Shown here: positions 39,860 to 48,429 of the stretch, piece after piece
Position numbering within the stretch: position 1 is the first letter of the stretch
Layout of the letters: every line of letters starts with the position of its first letter
Assembly (NCBI GenBank): GCA_017452445.1
Contig: JAFTMH010000003.1
Coordinates: 62,001 to 126,000 of the forward strand
DNA length: 64,000 nt
Origin: Clostridia bacterium
Lineage (GTDB): Bacteria > Bacillota > Clostridia > Christensenellales > UBA1242
Direction of reading: 5' to 3'
Program-made: the position numbers and the translations under genes
Notes under the pieces: model-generated
What the model was told of the DNA's origin: nothing
Database searches by the model: none
What the model saw: the letters and a program-made list of their open reading frames with translations, nothing else

Positions 39860-41392
39860 ATGAGATCAATCTTTAAAAATGTTGCTATAATCACAATCTT
39901 TTCGGTTTTGACAAGATTGCTTGGTTTTGTTTTTAGAATTTTTCTTTCTCGCACAATTGGCGCAGAGGCTCTTGGTATGTATCAAGTTGCATTGTCTGTT
40001 TTTATGGTTTTGCTTACTTTTGTGTCTAGTGGATTTGCATTGATTGTTTCAAGGTGGACAGCCTCTTACAGAGTGAAATCCCAAAAGAAAGAAATTGCAA
40101 GTTTGGTGACAACTGCAACAATCATTGCTTTGATTGTCAGTGTGTTGCTGTGCTTGATTGTTTTGTTGTTTAGAAATTTGTTTGCCAACATGTTTAGTGA
40201 CAAAAACTGCATCAACATTTTGATTGTGCTTTTGCCCTCGCTTGTTTTTTCTGCAATTTACAGCGTGTTTAGGGGTTCTATGTGGGGCAATGATAGTTAT
40301 TTTGCTTTGTGTGTGTCCGAACTTGTTGAGCAGGTTGTCAAAATTGCTGTTTGTGTGCTTGTTTTGGGAGTGGGAATGTCTGCACTTGAAAGTGCAACAG
40401 CAGTTGCGTGGTCGTTTACATTTTCTTGCTTTGTGGCGGCAATTTTTGTTGTGCTTTTGTATTTTGTTTATGGTGGCAAACTTCAAAAACCAAACGGGAT
40501 TTACAAACAACTTCTAAAACAATCTGCGCCTATCACTGGTGTAAGGGTTGTGGGCAGTTTGGTGCAGCCGATTGTTGCACTTGTGTTGCCATCACGATTG
40601 GTTGCAACGGGGTATACTGTGTCGCAAGCAATGAGTTTGTATGGGATTGCGCTTGGCATGACACTGCCTTTGTTGTTTTTGCCAACAACTTTGATTGGAA
40701 GTCTTTCTACAGCGCTTGTGCCTGATGTTTCAAGAGCGTTTGCACAAAACAAAATAAGTCACATTCAAAAAAGAGTTGAAACTTCGCTTAATTTTTCGCT
40801 TTTTGTTTCGTTTTTGATTGTGCCGGTGTTTGTTGCTTTGGGTGATAAAATAGGGATTTTTCTGTATAACAACGCATTGAGTGGAGCTTTGCTTCAACAT
40901 GCAGCATGGATTATGGTGCCAATGGGGATAACAAACATTTCTTCTTCAATTTTAAACTCGGTGGGACTTGAAGTTAAGTCGTTTGTAAACTATGTGATTG
41001 GCGGTGTGTTTATGTTTTTGGTGATTATATTTATGCCACAAATCATAGGCATTGATGCACTTGTTGTTGGCATGGGTGTTTCGGCAACAATTTCGGCTGT
41101 GCTCAATTTGTTTATGTTGCGAAAAAAACTTGGTATTGAAACAAAAATTATCAAAAAATTGGCAATTTTTGCACTTTTGTCGTTGCCAACGCTTGCAATA
41201 ACATCATTTGTCAGCGCTTTGCTTCAATATTGTTTGCCTATTTTTGCAAACATTGTTTTGTCGGCAATGCTTGGTATTGGTGTGTTTGTGTTGTTTTGTT
41301 TGGTGTTTGGCGTGGCAGATTTGTCGTTTTTTAAAGCACAGATTAAAAACAAATTGCATTTGGAAAAGAGAAAATGCAAAAACAAGCAATAA
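39860..41392 (+). CDS. SpoVB/MurJ-like lipid flippase (MVF/polysaccharide biosynthesis family)
   Basis: A 510-residue protein with about 14 hydrophobic helices. It starts MRSIFKNVAIITIFSVLTRL, followed by GFVFRIFLSRTIGAEALGMY, the family-defining N-terminus. FRGSMWGNDSYFALCVSELV and the paired EQVVKI match SpoVB/YtgP-type flippases, which move lipid-linked peptidoglycan precursor across the membrane; SpoVB is needed for spore cortex in Bacillus. Whether it serves vegetative wall or cortex cannot be decided. I choose ATG 39860 over a TTG 6 nt upstream because of promoter spacing. Confidence 0.85.
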   Translation: MRSIFKNVAIITIFSVLTRLLGFVFRIFLSRTIGAEALGMYQVALSVFMVLLTFVSSGFALIVSRWTASYRVKSQKKEIASLVTTATIIALIVSVLLCLIVLLFRNLFANMFSDKNCINILIVLLPSLVFSAIYSVFRGSMWGNDSYFALCVSELVEQVVKIAVCVLVLGVGMSALESATAVAWSFTFSCFVAAIFVVLLYFVYGGKLQKPNGIYKQLLKQSAPITGVRVVGSLVQPIVALVLPSRLVATGYTVSQAMSLYGIALGMTLPLLFLPTTLIGSLSTALVPDVSRAFAQNKISHIQKRVETSLNFSLFVSFLIVPVFVALGDKIGIFLYNNALSGALLQHAAWIMVPMGITNISSSILNSVGLEVKSFVNYVIGGVFMFLVIIFMPQIIGIDALVVGMGVSATISAVLNLFMLRKKLGIETKIIKKLAIFALLSLPTLAITSFVSALLQYCLPIFANIVLSAMLGIGVFVLFCLVFGVADLSFFKAQIKNKLHLEKRKCKNKQ

Positions 41393-41408
41393 AAATTGAA
41401 AACATTTG

Positions 41409-41414
41409 CATAAT
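41409..41414 (+). promoter_or_regulatory. -10-like box of the DUF421 gene, predicted leaderless start
   Basis: CATAAT, 6 nt before ATG 41421, in a context almost identical to the vanW start. The box lies 17 nt past the stop of the SpoVB-like gene. Confidence 0.45.
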
Positions 41415-41420
41415 ACAAAT

Positions 41421-42140
41421 ATGTTGACGATAACTTTAAGGACAATTTTTATTTATTTGTTTGTGATTGGTCTTTATCGCTTGATGGGCAAAAGGCAGTT
41501 GGGGCAAATGCAGCCATTTGAATTGGTTTTGACACTTATTGTTGCAGATCTTGCGACAATACCTATGGCAGATGCAGCAGTGCCTGTTATACACGGCATT
41601 GTGCCAGCATTTATTTTGAGTGTTTTACACTTGCTTTTGACAAGTTTAAGTTCGACAAGCAAAAAGTTTGCCAACTTTTTGAGTGGAAAACCTGTGATTG
41701 TGATAAATCCAAAAGGCATTGATTGCAAGGCGCTTAAAAATTTGAGCATGTCGGTTGATGATGTGTTTGAAGCAATAAGAGGTTGTGGGTTTTTTAGTGT
41801 TGAACAAATTCAATATGCCATTATGGAAACAAATGGCAAGTTGAGTGTGTTGCCAAAGAGTGAGTTTGCGCCAGCAACGCTTGGCGACATGCAAATTGAA
41901 GTCGACAAAACTGCAATCCCGATTAGTTTGGTTTCGGAAGGCAAGTTGATAGAAGAAAATTTGCTTGTTGCAAAGATAGAAGAAAAAGAAGTTTTTGAAA
42001 TTTTGGATAAGTTTGGTGTGGGGAAATTGAAAGAAGTTTTGTTGTTTACAATTGACAAGGCAGGAAAGGTGTTTTTGCAAAAATACAATCAACAATATCA
42101 AACTTTTCAAACAAAACCACTTGGCAAGGTGAAAGAATGA
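41421..42140 (+). CDS. DUF421 membrane protein (YetF family)
   Basis: A 239-residue protein with three N-terminal helices and a cytosolic C-terminal domain. The DUF421 core is clear: LYRLMGKRQLGQMQPFELVL, ADLATIPMADAAVP, and GKPVIVINPKGIDCKALKNL. Related YetF/YrbG/YkjA-like proteins are common in spore formers and some are made in the forespore; the function is poorly known. The TGA stop overlaps the next ATG (ATGA), so it is coupled to the DUF4363 gene, a frequent partner in Clostridia. Confidence 0.88.
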   Translation: MLTITLRTIFIYLFVIGLYRLMGKRQLGQMQPFELVLTLIVADLATIPMADAAVPVIHGIVPAFILSVLHLLLTSLSSTSKKFANFLSGKPVIVINPKGIDCKALKNLSMSVDDVFEAIRGCGFFSVEQIQYAIMETNGKLSVLPKSEFAPATLGDMQIEVDKTAIPISLVSEGKLIEENLLVAKIEEKEVFEILDKFGVGKLKEVLLFTIDKAGKVFLQKYNQQYQTFQTKPLGKVKE

Positions 42141-42541
42141 CAAAGTGGATTTTGATAAGGTGGAGTGGGGTTTTGTTGCTGCTGGCCGTTTTGGTTGGTG
42201 GGATTTTTTATGAAAGTAATTTGGTCAAAACTTCACTCAATGGTGCAAAAGAATATTGTTATCAAATCGAAATTGCTGCGCAAAATAATGGCGGGATTGT
42301 CAACGGTGAAGTTGCGAGTTTGGTTGACAATATGCAATCTTATTGGGATAAAAAAGAATCGCAACTATGTTTTTTTACAAACTACAAATCTATCGAGCAG
42401 TTGGGTATTGAAATTGTAAGATTGAAAACTTATATTGATGAAGAGGAAGAAATTGAATTTTTTACTTCGCTTGAAATCATCAAACATTACACAGAAAATT
42501 TTGAATACTTTGTAGGGTCAAATATCCACAACATTTTATAA
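42137..42541 (+). CDS. DUF4363-like membrane-anchored protein
   Basis: A 134-residue protein with an N-terminal transmembrane helix (WSGVLLLLAVLVGGIFYESN) and an extracytoplasmic helical domain with LSQ-like packing (IEIAAQNNGGIVNGEVASLV, then SYWDKKESQLCFFTNYKSIE). It is assigned to DUF4363 from the DUF421 pairing and the WDKKE-containing pattern; function unknown. It shares four bases with the upstream gene, indicating translational coupling, and ends at a terminator. Confidence 0.75.
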   Translation: MTKWILIRWSGVLLLLAVLVGGIFYESNLVKTSLNGAKEYCYQIEIAAQNNGGIVNGEVASLVDNMQSYWDKKESQLCFFTNYKSIEQLGIEIVRLKTYIDEEEEIEFFTSLEIIKHYTENFEYFVGSNIHNIL

Positions 42542-42569
42542 AAAAACAGGCAAAATTGCCTGTTTTTTG
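42541..42569 (+). terminator. Terminator after the DUF421-DUF4363 pair
   Basis: AAAACAGGCAA and TTGCCTGTTTT pair, followed by T residues. It is symmetrical enough to serve the convergent gene as well. Confidence 0.85.
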
Positions 42570-42594
42570 CTGTTTTTTGCAAATTTCGATATAT

Positions 42595-43719
42595 TTACCA
42601 AGTGCTGTTGTGTTGTCTTTTTCTAAGCCAAATTAAAAACCATACAAATCCAGCGACCAAAACTACACCACCAATCAAAAAGTAAATCCAAGTGTAAGAT
42701 GGTTTTGCGACTTTGACTGTTGAAAGACCGTGAACTGAAAGGGTGAGATTTTCTGAACCATCACTGTTTAAGATTGTGCAATATGCTGACCATTTTCCTT
42801 CAATGTTGTTTGAGTCAAACACAAAATTTGTGCCTATTGGCAATGTTGGCAAAGGTGATGACCAAAGTGGTGTGTGATTTGCATATTCTTTCAAGTTTGC
42901 TGCTCTGGCTTCTTCTGACAAAATGTAGTTTGTTTTGTCAAGGCCAACCCCAACAACATTCCATTTCAAATATTCGGGGTTGACATATTTGTAAACATCT
43001 GATGAAAGGTAAAGATTGAACACATTCATAAGTCCACTAGAACTGCCGATTGAATAAACGATTTTTGTGTTTACCGGAATGATTTCGTCAATGTCGTCTG
43101 GCAAGATTGCAATATAGATGTCTGGAAGAGAAATTTGTCTTGTGCCTTCCTCATCTGTGTAGGTGTAACGGAAGTTGAATTTATACAATCCAAAGTCATG
43201 TCCTTTGCAACGAGTTGTTGATTCTGCAACATCGCTTGTGCTGTCAATGTAATAATAAAAGTCATAAAGTGAAAAAGTGTTTCTTGCAATTATGTCTGCT
43301 GAAAGGATTTCAGGTTCGGCCACACCCATTGATTCGTCCAAGTCGTCTGTTTTAAGGTGGGTTGCCAAAAACTCGTATGATTCAAACTCATAGCTCGAAT
43401 CTTTGATGTTTGATGAAAAACGGAAGTGAATGTCCTCGACATCTCGCCATTGGAAACAATAAAATTCGATTTCGCCACTTTCTGTTTGGACTGTCCTTCT
43501 GTCCAAAGGCAAAGCGTAGGTTGAATTTCGAGCGTCAACTCTGATGCGCATGCTAAAATATTCTCGAGAATCGGTCACGGTGAGGCCGGTGAAACTTGCA
43601 GCAGCATCAGCTGTTTTTGTAGGTGTTGGAAACATCAAAAAAGCCATGCCAAGCAAAATTGACATAAGCACAAAACAAATAATATTTTTCAAACTTTGGC
43701 TTTTGATCGAATGTTTCAT
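42595..43719 (-). CDS. Type I membrane protein with extracellular domain, unknown
   Basis: A 374-residue protein not recognised. The N-terminal signal segment (IICFVLMSILLGMAFLMF) is followed by a likely cleavage site near TADAA. A beta-rich extracellular region of about 290 residues comes next, with FTGLTVTDSREYFSMRIRVD at its start, then a C-terminal helix (WIYFLIGGVVLVAGFVWFLI) and a short basic tail. No sorting LPxTG is present. The start ATG 43719 follows an extended -10 (TGGTAGAAT) by 7 nt without a ribosome site. It is divergent from the GlmU-like gene. Confidence 0.78.
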   Translation of the reverse strand: MKHSIKSQSLKNIICFVLMSILLGMAFLMFPTPTKTADAAASFTGLTVTDSREYFSMRIRVDARNSTYALPLDRRTVQTESGEIEFYCFQWRDVEDIHFRFSSNIKDSSYEFESYEFLATHLKTDDLDESMGVAEPEILSADIIARNTFSLYDFYYYIDSTSDVAESTTRCKGHDFGLYKFNFRYTYTDEEGTRQISLPDIYIAILPDDIDEIIPVNTKIVYSIGSSSGLMNVFNLYLSSDVYKYVNPEYLKWNVVGVGLDKTNYILSEEARAANLKEYANHTPLWSSPLPTLPIGTNFVFDSNNIEGKWSAYCTILNSDGSENLTLSVHGLSTVKVAKPSYTWIYFLIGGVVLVAGFVWFLIWLRKRQHNSTW

Positions 43720-43726
43720 CAAACAT

Positions 43727-43735
43727 ATTCTACCA
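43727..43735 (-). promoter_or_regulatory. Extended -10, predicted leaderless start
   Basis: On the minus strand TGGTAGAAT, then 7 nt, then ATG 43719. No ribosome site. The -35 is weak. Confidence 0.55.
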
Positions 43736-43803
43736 CAATTGTTTGTTTTATAAAAACGAATTGACAGAATTTTTGTTTATACTTTTGTATAAAGTTTATC
43801 TTG

Positions 43804-43832
43804 TTGACAAAGAATGTAAATAATTTTATAAT
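43804..43832 (+). promoter_or_regulatory. Full-consensus promoter with leaderless spacing
   Basis: TTGACA (43804-43809), exactly 17 nt, TATAAT (43827-43832), 6 nt, ATG 43839. This is the clearest case in the window of a perfect vegetative promoter placed so that the first transcribed base is at the start codon. Confidence 0.8.
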
Positions 43833-43838
43833 ATTTGC

Positions 43839-44675
43839 ATGGAAACTATCGAATTGGAAAGAGAAACAGAACAACAAATTGATGTCAATTTTGACTTTTT
43901 GCAACAAAGCCAACAAGAAAGGGCGCTTGAAACAGCAAAAAGTTTTGAATGGGTTGCAAAAGAAACCCTTGTTGTTTTGGTTGAAACAGAACATTCATTT
44001 GCAGAGGATTTTCAACTTTGTGGAATGAAAATGACTGACTGGGTGGCTTTGGCTACTTCTGGTTGCAAGCACAAAGTGATTTCGTTTGTTGGTGAAGACG
44101 AGATTTTGCAAGTGGCAAAACAACATGCAGGTGATTTTAGTTATGTTGCCGTGCTTTACAACGACATTCCTTTGCTTAAAAAACAAACATTTTTGGATTT
44201 GATGGATTATTTTGCAAAACGCAAAATGAATGTTATGCGCTTGGAAAGAGGTTTTGTGTTTAGAAGTGAATATCTTGAAAATGCACAAATTCTTTTGTCT
44301 GGCATGGTTGAAAAGTTTGGCGAAGAAGATTTTTTTGTTGTTGACAATGCTGAAAAAGCATCTCATGCTTTTGAAGTTCTCAATGCACGCATTGTTGACT
44401 ATCACAAAAAAGACGGCGTTGTTTTCTTTGGCGAAAACACAATTTTTGTTGATGTTGATGTGCAAATTGAATCCGGTGCGATAATTTATCCAAACAACAT
44501 CATCAAAGGTCAAAGTTATATTGGCAAAAATGTTGTACTTGAAAGTGGAAATTATATTGTAGATTCTGCTATTTGTGATGGGGCAAAGGTTTGTCAAAGT
44601 TACATTAAAAATTCGGTCGTAGAAAAAAAGAAAAATATTGGACCTTTTGAAAATTTGACAAATGTGAAGGTTTAA
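43839..44675 (+). CDS. GlmU-like protein with degenerate nucleotidyltransferase domain
   Basis: A 278-residue protein. The N-terminal about 180 residues keep the outline of a sugar-nucleotidyltransferase (VAVLYNDIPLLKKQTFLDLM in the place of the GDxPLL segment). The defining LxAGxGTRM loop is absent; the corresponding region reads LVVLVETEHSFAEDFQLCGM. From about residue 200 (FFGENTIFVDVDVQIESGAI) a left-handed beta-helix begins as in GlmU, with IIYPNNIIKGQSYIGKNVVL and IGPFENL, but it ends after roughly four turns, without the acetyltransferase active site. It precedes pth-mfd, where Bacillus has glmU-prs-ctc-pth-mfd. It is probably a decayed or repurposed GlmU, unlikely to be catalytic. Confidence 0.75.
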   Translation: METIELERETEQQIDVNFDFLQQSQQERALETAKSFEWVAKETLVVLVETEHSFAEDFQLCGMKMTDWVALATSGCKHKVISFVGEDEILQVAKQHAGDFSYVAVLYNDIPLLKKQTFLDLMDYFAKRKMNVMRLERGFVFRSEYLENAQILLSGMVEKFGEEDFFVVDNAEKASHAFEVLNARIVDYHKKDGVVFFGENTIFVDVDVQIESGAIIYPNNIIKGQSYIGKNVVLESGNYIVDSAICDGAKVCQSYIKNSVVEKKKNIGPFENLTNVKV

Positions 44676-44688
44676 AACAGGAGAAGAA

Positions 44689-45192
44689 ATGAACATTGTT
44701 GTTGGACTTGGAAATCCAGATTCTAAATATAAAGGCACTTATCACAACCTTGGGTTTGAAGTGCTTGATGTTTTGGCGCAAAAATTGGGCATTTCTTTTG
44801 GTAAAAACAAATTTAAAGCGCTTGTTGGCGAAGGTGTGTTAAACGGCGAAAAGATTATGCTTGTCAAACCTCAAACTTACATGAATTTGAGTGGCGAAAG
44901 CGTGGTTATGCTTAAAGAAAAATACAAAGATGCAAGATTGATTGTTGTGGTTGATGACATAGATTTGCCACGAGGAGACATAAGATACAGGCAACATGGC
45001 TCGGCAGGTACACACAATGGCCTTAGAAGCATTGTTTCTTATATTGGACAAGATTTTGAAAGAATCAAAGTTGGTGCTGGCAGAGATATTTCTATGGACT
45101 TGGCAGATTATGTTTTGTCGAAGTTTGATAGAGAAGTTTTTCAACCAGTGCTTGAAAAAGCAGCAAAAGAAATTTGTGAGAGATTGAGTTGA
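44689..45192 (+). CDS. pth: Peptidyl-tRNA hydrolase
   Basis: Releases peptides from stalled peptidyl-tRNA. It starts MNIVVGLGNPDSKYKGTYHN with the catalytic His in the YHN motif. KPQTYMNLSGESV, DDIDLPRGDIRYRQHGSAGT and HNGLRSIVSYIGQDFERIKV follow. At 167 residues it lacks about 20 of the usual C-terminal residues (the helix after the DYVLSKF motif is short), with the active site intact. CAGGAG precedes the ATG. It overlaps mfd by one base (TGATG), matching the conserved pth-mfd order. Confidence 0.94.
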   Translation: MNIVVGLGNPDSKYKGTYHNLGFEVLDVLAQKLGISFGKNKFKALVGEGVLNGEKIMLVKPQTYMNLSGESVVMLKEKYKDARLIVVVDDIDLPRGDIRYRQHGSAGTHNGLRSIVSYIGQDFERIKVGAGRDISMDLADYVLSKFDREVFQPVLEKAAKEICERLS

Positions 45193-48100
45193 TGAAAAGT
45201 TTTGTAGATCTTCTTAAAAAGACAGAATTGCCTGGGCATAAAAACCTGGGTGGTTTTTTTGTTGGCGAAAAGATTTTGTATTGTGCAATGCTGGACAAAT
45301 TTGTTTATTTGTGCAGTGATTTTGTCACAGCAAGCAAACTCAAAAAGGGTTTGGGCGATTGTGGAAAGAAAGCGCAAATCGTTTCTTGTGGAAGAGAAAA
45401 TGATGACGAAAATGACATCAACTTGTTTCCTTTTGCAGATGCGATTTCTTCGTTTTTGAATGGTCAAATTGATGCGTTGATTTTTTTGCCATCTTCACTT
45501 ACAACAAAATTTGATTTGAAATTTTTGCAACAACACCTTGTGATTGAAAAAGGAAAAGAGTTTGCCATCGAAAAGTTGGCAGAAAAACTTGTTTCTTTTG
45601 GTTTTGAAAAAGTGGATTATGTGACAACTGTTGGGCAGTTTGCTGTCAGAGGCGAAGTGGTTGATTTGTTTGTCAATGGCGAAGAATTTCCTTATAGAAT
45701 TGAATATTTTGATGAAGAAGTTGAAAGAATTATCAACTTTGATTTTTCGACAATGCAAACACAAAATGATGTAGAAAAAATCGAAGTTTTTCCGATGGTT
45801 TTGCCACTGGGAGAAAACACAGTGTTTGATTTGTGCGAAACTGTGCTTATTGACGAACCATCAAAAATCGAAAATGAATGCAAAATTTTGGCCAAAAGCA
45901 GAGAAGAACTTTCTTGGAATAAGCAAGGCTTGTTTTTGGATTTTGCCGAAGTGGACACAAAAAAGCATATTGTGTTTACAAACACAGAAGAAGCAGAATT
46001 TGAAAATCAAACAATAGGATCAAAAAACTATATAACAGATTTTATGGCCCTTAAAAGAGACTTGGCAATGTATGCAGATGGTGGCATTGATGTCTTTTTG
46101 TTTGCTGGACAATATTACGAAATTTTGAAAGAGTTTTTGCTTACAAACAAAATCGCTCATCGCACATTTGAAGGTCAACTTGTTGATGGTGTGCGCATTT
46201 ATGTTTGCAAACAATATTTTTCGGCATCATTTAGTTTCTTAAAATTTGGCATTGTCGGCATTGGCACTGACGATATGTATAAAAACCAAAGGGTTGACTA
46301 TCGCTCAGGAAAACAAAACTTTTCTTATTTGCCAAAAGTGGGCGATTTTGTTGTGCACAACTTTTATGGTGTGGGCAGATGTAAAGACATTGTAAGAATG
46401 AAATTGTCTCACTTTGAAAAAGACTATTTTGTGCTTGAATATAAAAACGGAGCGCTTTTGTATTTGCCTACAGAGCAAGCAAACTTGGTTTCGGCATATA
46501 TAGGAGCAGAAGATCCAAAACTCAACTCGTTGGGATCAAACGAATGGACAAAACTTAAACAAAAAGTCAAAGAAGACCTTAAAGAAATTGCGATTTCTCT
46601 TGCAAAAATATATAAGAAAAGACAAGAAGAAGTTGGCTATACTTATGCCAGAGATGAAGAACTTGAAAAGCAATTTGCAGATGCTTTTCAATACGAATTG
46701 ACGCCAGATCAAGCACAAGCTGTGATAGACATTGATCAAGACATGGAAAGTCCAAAAATTATGGACAGACTTGTCTGTGGAGATGTTGGGTTTGGCAAAA
46801 CTGAAGTTGCTTTTCGTGCAATTTTTAAGGCTGTTTACAACGGAAAACAAGTTGCTTTCTTGTGCCCAACAACCATTTTGAGCGAACAGCATTATCGTTC
46901 AGCAAAAATCCGTATGGCAGGTTTTGGACTTAGAATTGAAGTGCTCAACCGTTTCAAATCTGACAAACAAACAAAAGAAATTTATCAACGCCTTGCAGAA
47001 GGAAAGATTGATATTTTGATTGGAACTCACAAAATCTTAAACGAAAACCTTAAGTTTAAGGACTTGGGGCTTTTGGTGCTTGATGAAGAGCAAAGATTTG
47101 GTGTTAAGGACAAAGAAAAAATAAAAAAGATGAAAACTGACATTGATGTTTTGACTTTGTCGGCAACGCCAATCCCAAGAACTTTGCATATGTCGCTTTC
47201 TGGAATTAGAGATATAAGTGTTATTGCAACCCCACCAAGAGACAGATTGCCAATCCAAACCTATGTAAGTCCATTTAGTGATCAGTTGTTGCAAGATGTC
47301 GTTTCAAGAGAATTGTCAAGAAACGGCAAAGCATTGTTGCTTTTCAACAAGGTTGCAGAGATTTACAACTTTAGAAGTTATGTGGCAAACCTTTTGCCTA
47401 AGGCGAGAATTGGTGTTGCTCATGGTCAAATGATGGAGCAAGAACTTGCAAGGGTTATCAACGATTTGTATGATGACAAATTTGATGTGTTTATCTCAAC
47501 AACTCTTATCGAAAATGGTGTTGATTTGCCAACGCTCAACACTTTGTTTGTGGTTGATTGCGATATGTTGGGGCTTGGACAACTTTATCAGATAAGGGGA
47601 AGAATTGGCAGATCTGACAAGTTGGCTTATGCATATTTGACATACAATGGTGGAAAAGTGTTGACAGAAGATGCTTACAAGAGATTGGAAGCAATCAAAG
47701 AGTTTAGAGAACTTGGAAGCGGGTTTAAGATTGCTTTGCGTGATTTGGAAATTCGTGGTGCTGGAAATATTTTGGGCAAAGAACAACATGGACACATGCA
47801 AAAAGTGGGTTATGATATGTATGTTCGTCTTTTGGAAGAAGTTACAAGAGAAATCAGTGGCCAAAAGTCAAGAAGTGAAAAAGAAATCAAGTTGGAACTT
47901 GTGCTTGATGCTTACATCAGTGAAGAATATATTCCATCTCAAGAGGAAAGAATTATTTTCTACAACAGGATAAGCAAGATTGCATCTCTCAAAGATTATC
48001 GAGATGTTTGCGAGCAACTTGTGGACAGCAATGGCGATATGCCTGCAGAAGTTGAAAACTTGTGCAAAATCGCATATTTGAAAAACCTTGCAGCAGAGTT

Positions 48101-48326
48101 TAATGTGCAAAAAATCAGAATCAACAACAACGAATGTGATGTTTATTTCTACAAAAATGAAGAAATTATTGATGAAAGATTGTCGAATGTTGTAAGATTT
48201 TATGACACAAGTTTAAGATTTGAAGATTTGCCTATTCTAAAAGTAAACGCTCAAGGAAAAATCATTGACAAGGTGGATTTGCTTGTTGAAATCTTTTCAA
48301 ATGCAACTGGCTTTGAAAAAGATTGA
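45192..48326 (+). CDS. mfd: Transcription-repair coupling factor Mfd
   Basis: ATP-driven translocase that removes RNA polymerase stalled at lesions and recruits UvrA. The 1044-residue protein is about 100 residues shorter than the usual 1150, mainly in the N-terminal UvrB-like domain. The RNA polymerase-interacting domain follows (LPKVGDFVVHNFYGVGRCKD). Helicase motifs are LVCGDVGFGKTEVAFRAIFK, LLVLDEEQRFGV and LSATPIPRTLHMSLSGIRD, with TRG motif IRGRIGRSDKLAYAYLTY. ATG 45192 is used because a TTG three bases upstream lies inside pth. Translationally coupled to pth. Confidence 0.96.
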   Translation: MKSFVDLLKKTELPGHKNLGGFFVGEKILYCAMLDKFVYLCSDFVTASKLKKGLGDCGKKAQIVSCGRENDDENDINLFPFADAISSFLNGQIDALIFLPSSLTTKFDLKFLQQHLVIEKGKEFAIEKLAEKLVSFGFEKVDYVTTVGQFAVRGEVVDLFVNGEEFPYRIEYFDEEVERIINFDFSTMQTQNDVEKIEVFPMVLPLGENTVFDLCETVLIDEPSKIENECKILAKSREELSWNKQGLFLDFAEVDTKKHIVFTNTEEAEFENQTIGSKNYITDFMALKRDLAMYADGGIDVFLFAGQYYEILKEFLLTNKIAHRTFEGQLVDGVRIYVCKQYFSASFSFLKFGIVGIGTDDMYKNQRVDYRSGKQNFSYLPKVGDFVVHNFYGVGRCKDIVRMKLSHFEKDYFVLEYKNGALLYLPTEQANLVSAYIGAEDPKLNSLGSNEWTKLKQKVKEDLKEIAISLAKIYKKRQEEVGYTYARDEELEKQFADAFQYELTPDQAQAVIDIDQDMESPKIMDRLVCGDVGFGKTEVAFRAIFKAVYNGKQVAFLCPTTILSEQHYRSAKIRMAGFGLRIEVLNRFKSDKQTKEIYQRLAEGKIDILIGTHKILNENLKFKDLGLLVLDEEQRFGVKDKEKIKKMKTDIDVLTLSATPIPRTLHMSLSGIRDISVIATPPRDRLPIQTYVSPFSDQLLQDVVSRELSRNGKALLLFNKVAEIYNFRSYVANLLPKARIGVAHGQMMEQELARVINDLYDDKFDVFISTTLIENGVDLPTLNTLFVVDCDMLGLGQLYQIRGRIGRSDKLAYAYLTYNGGKVLTEDAYKRLEAIKEFRELGSGFKIALRDLEIRGAGNILGKEQHGHMQKVGYDMYVRLLEEVTREISGQKSRSEKEIKLELVLDAYISEEYIPSQEERIIFYNRISKIASLKDYRDVCEQLVDSNGDMPAEVENLCKIAYLKNLAAEFNVQKIRINNNECDVYFYKNEEIIDERLSNVVRFYDTSLRFEDLPILKVNAQGKIIDKVDLLVEIFSNATGFEKD

Positions 48327-48334
48327 CAAATTGC

Positions 48335-48363
48335 TTGAAATTTCTTGATGTTTGATATATAAT
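48335..48363 (+). promoter_or_regulatory. Promoter of the PrsA-like gene
   Basis: TTGAAA (48335-48340), 17 nt, TATAAT (48358-48363). A leader of about 60 nt follows and includes a small hairpin, TTGGG (48384-48388) with CCCAA (48397-48401). Confidence 0.65.
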
Positions 48364-48429
48364 ACAATAGTTAAACTTTAAGATTGGGCATTGTGTCCCA
48401 AACAATATTACATTACATGGAGTAAAGGC

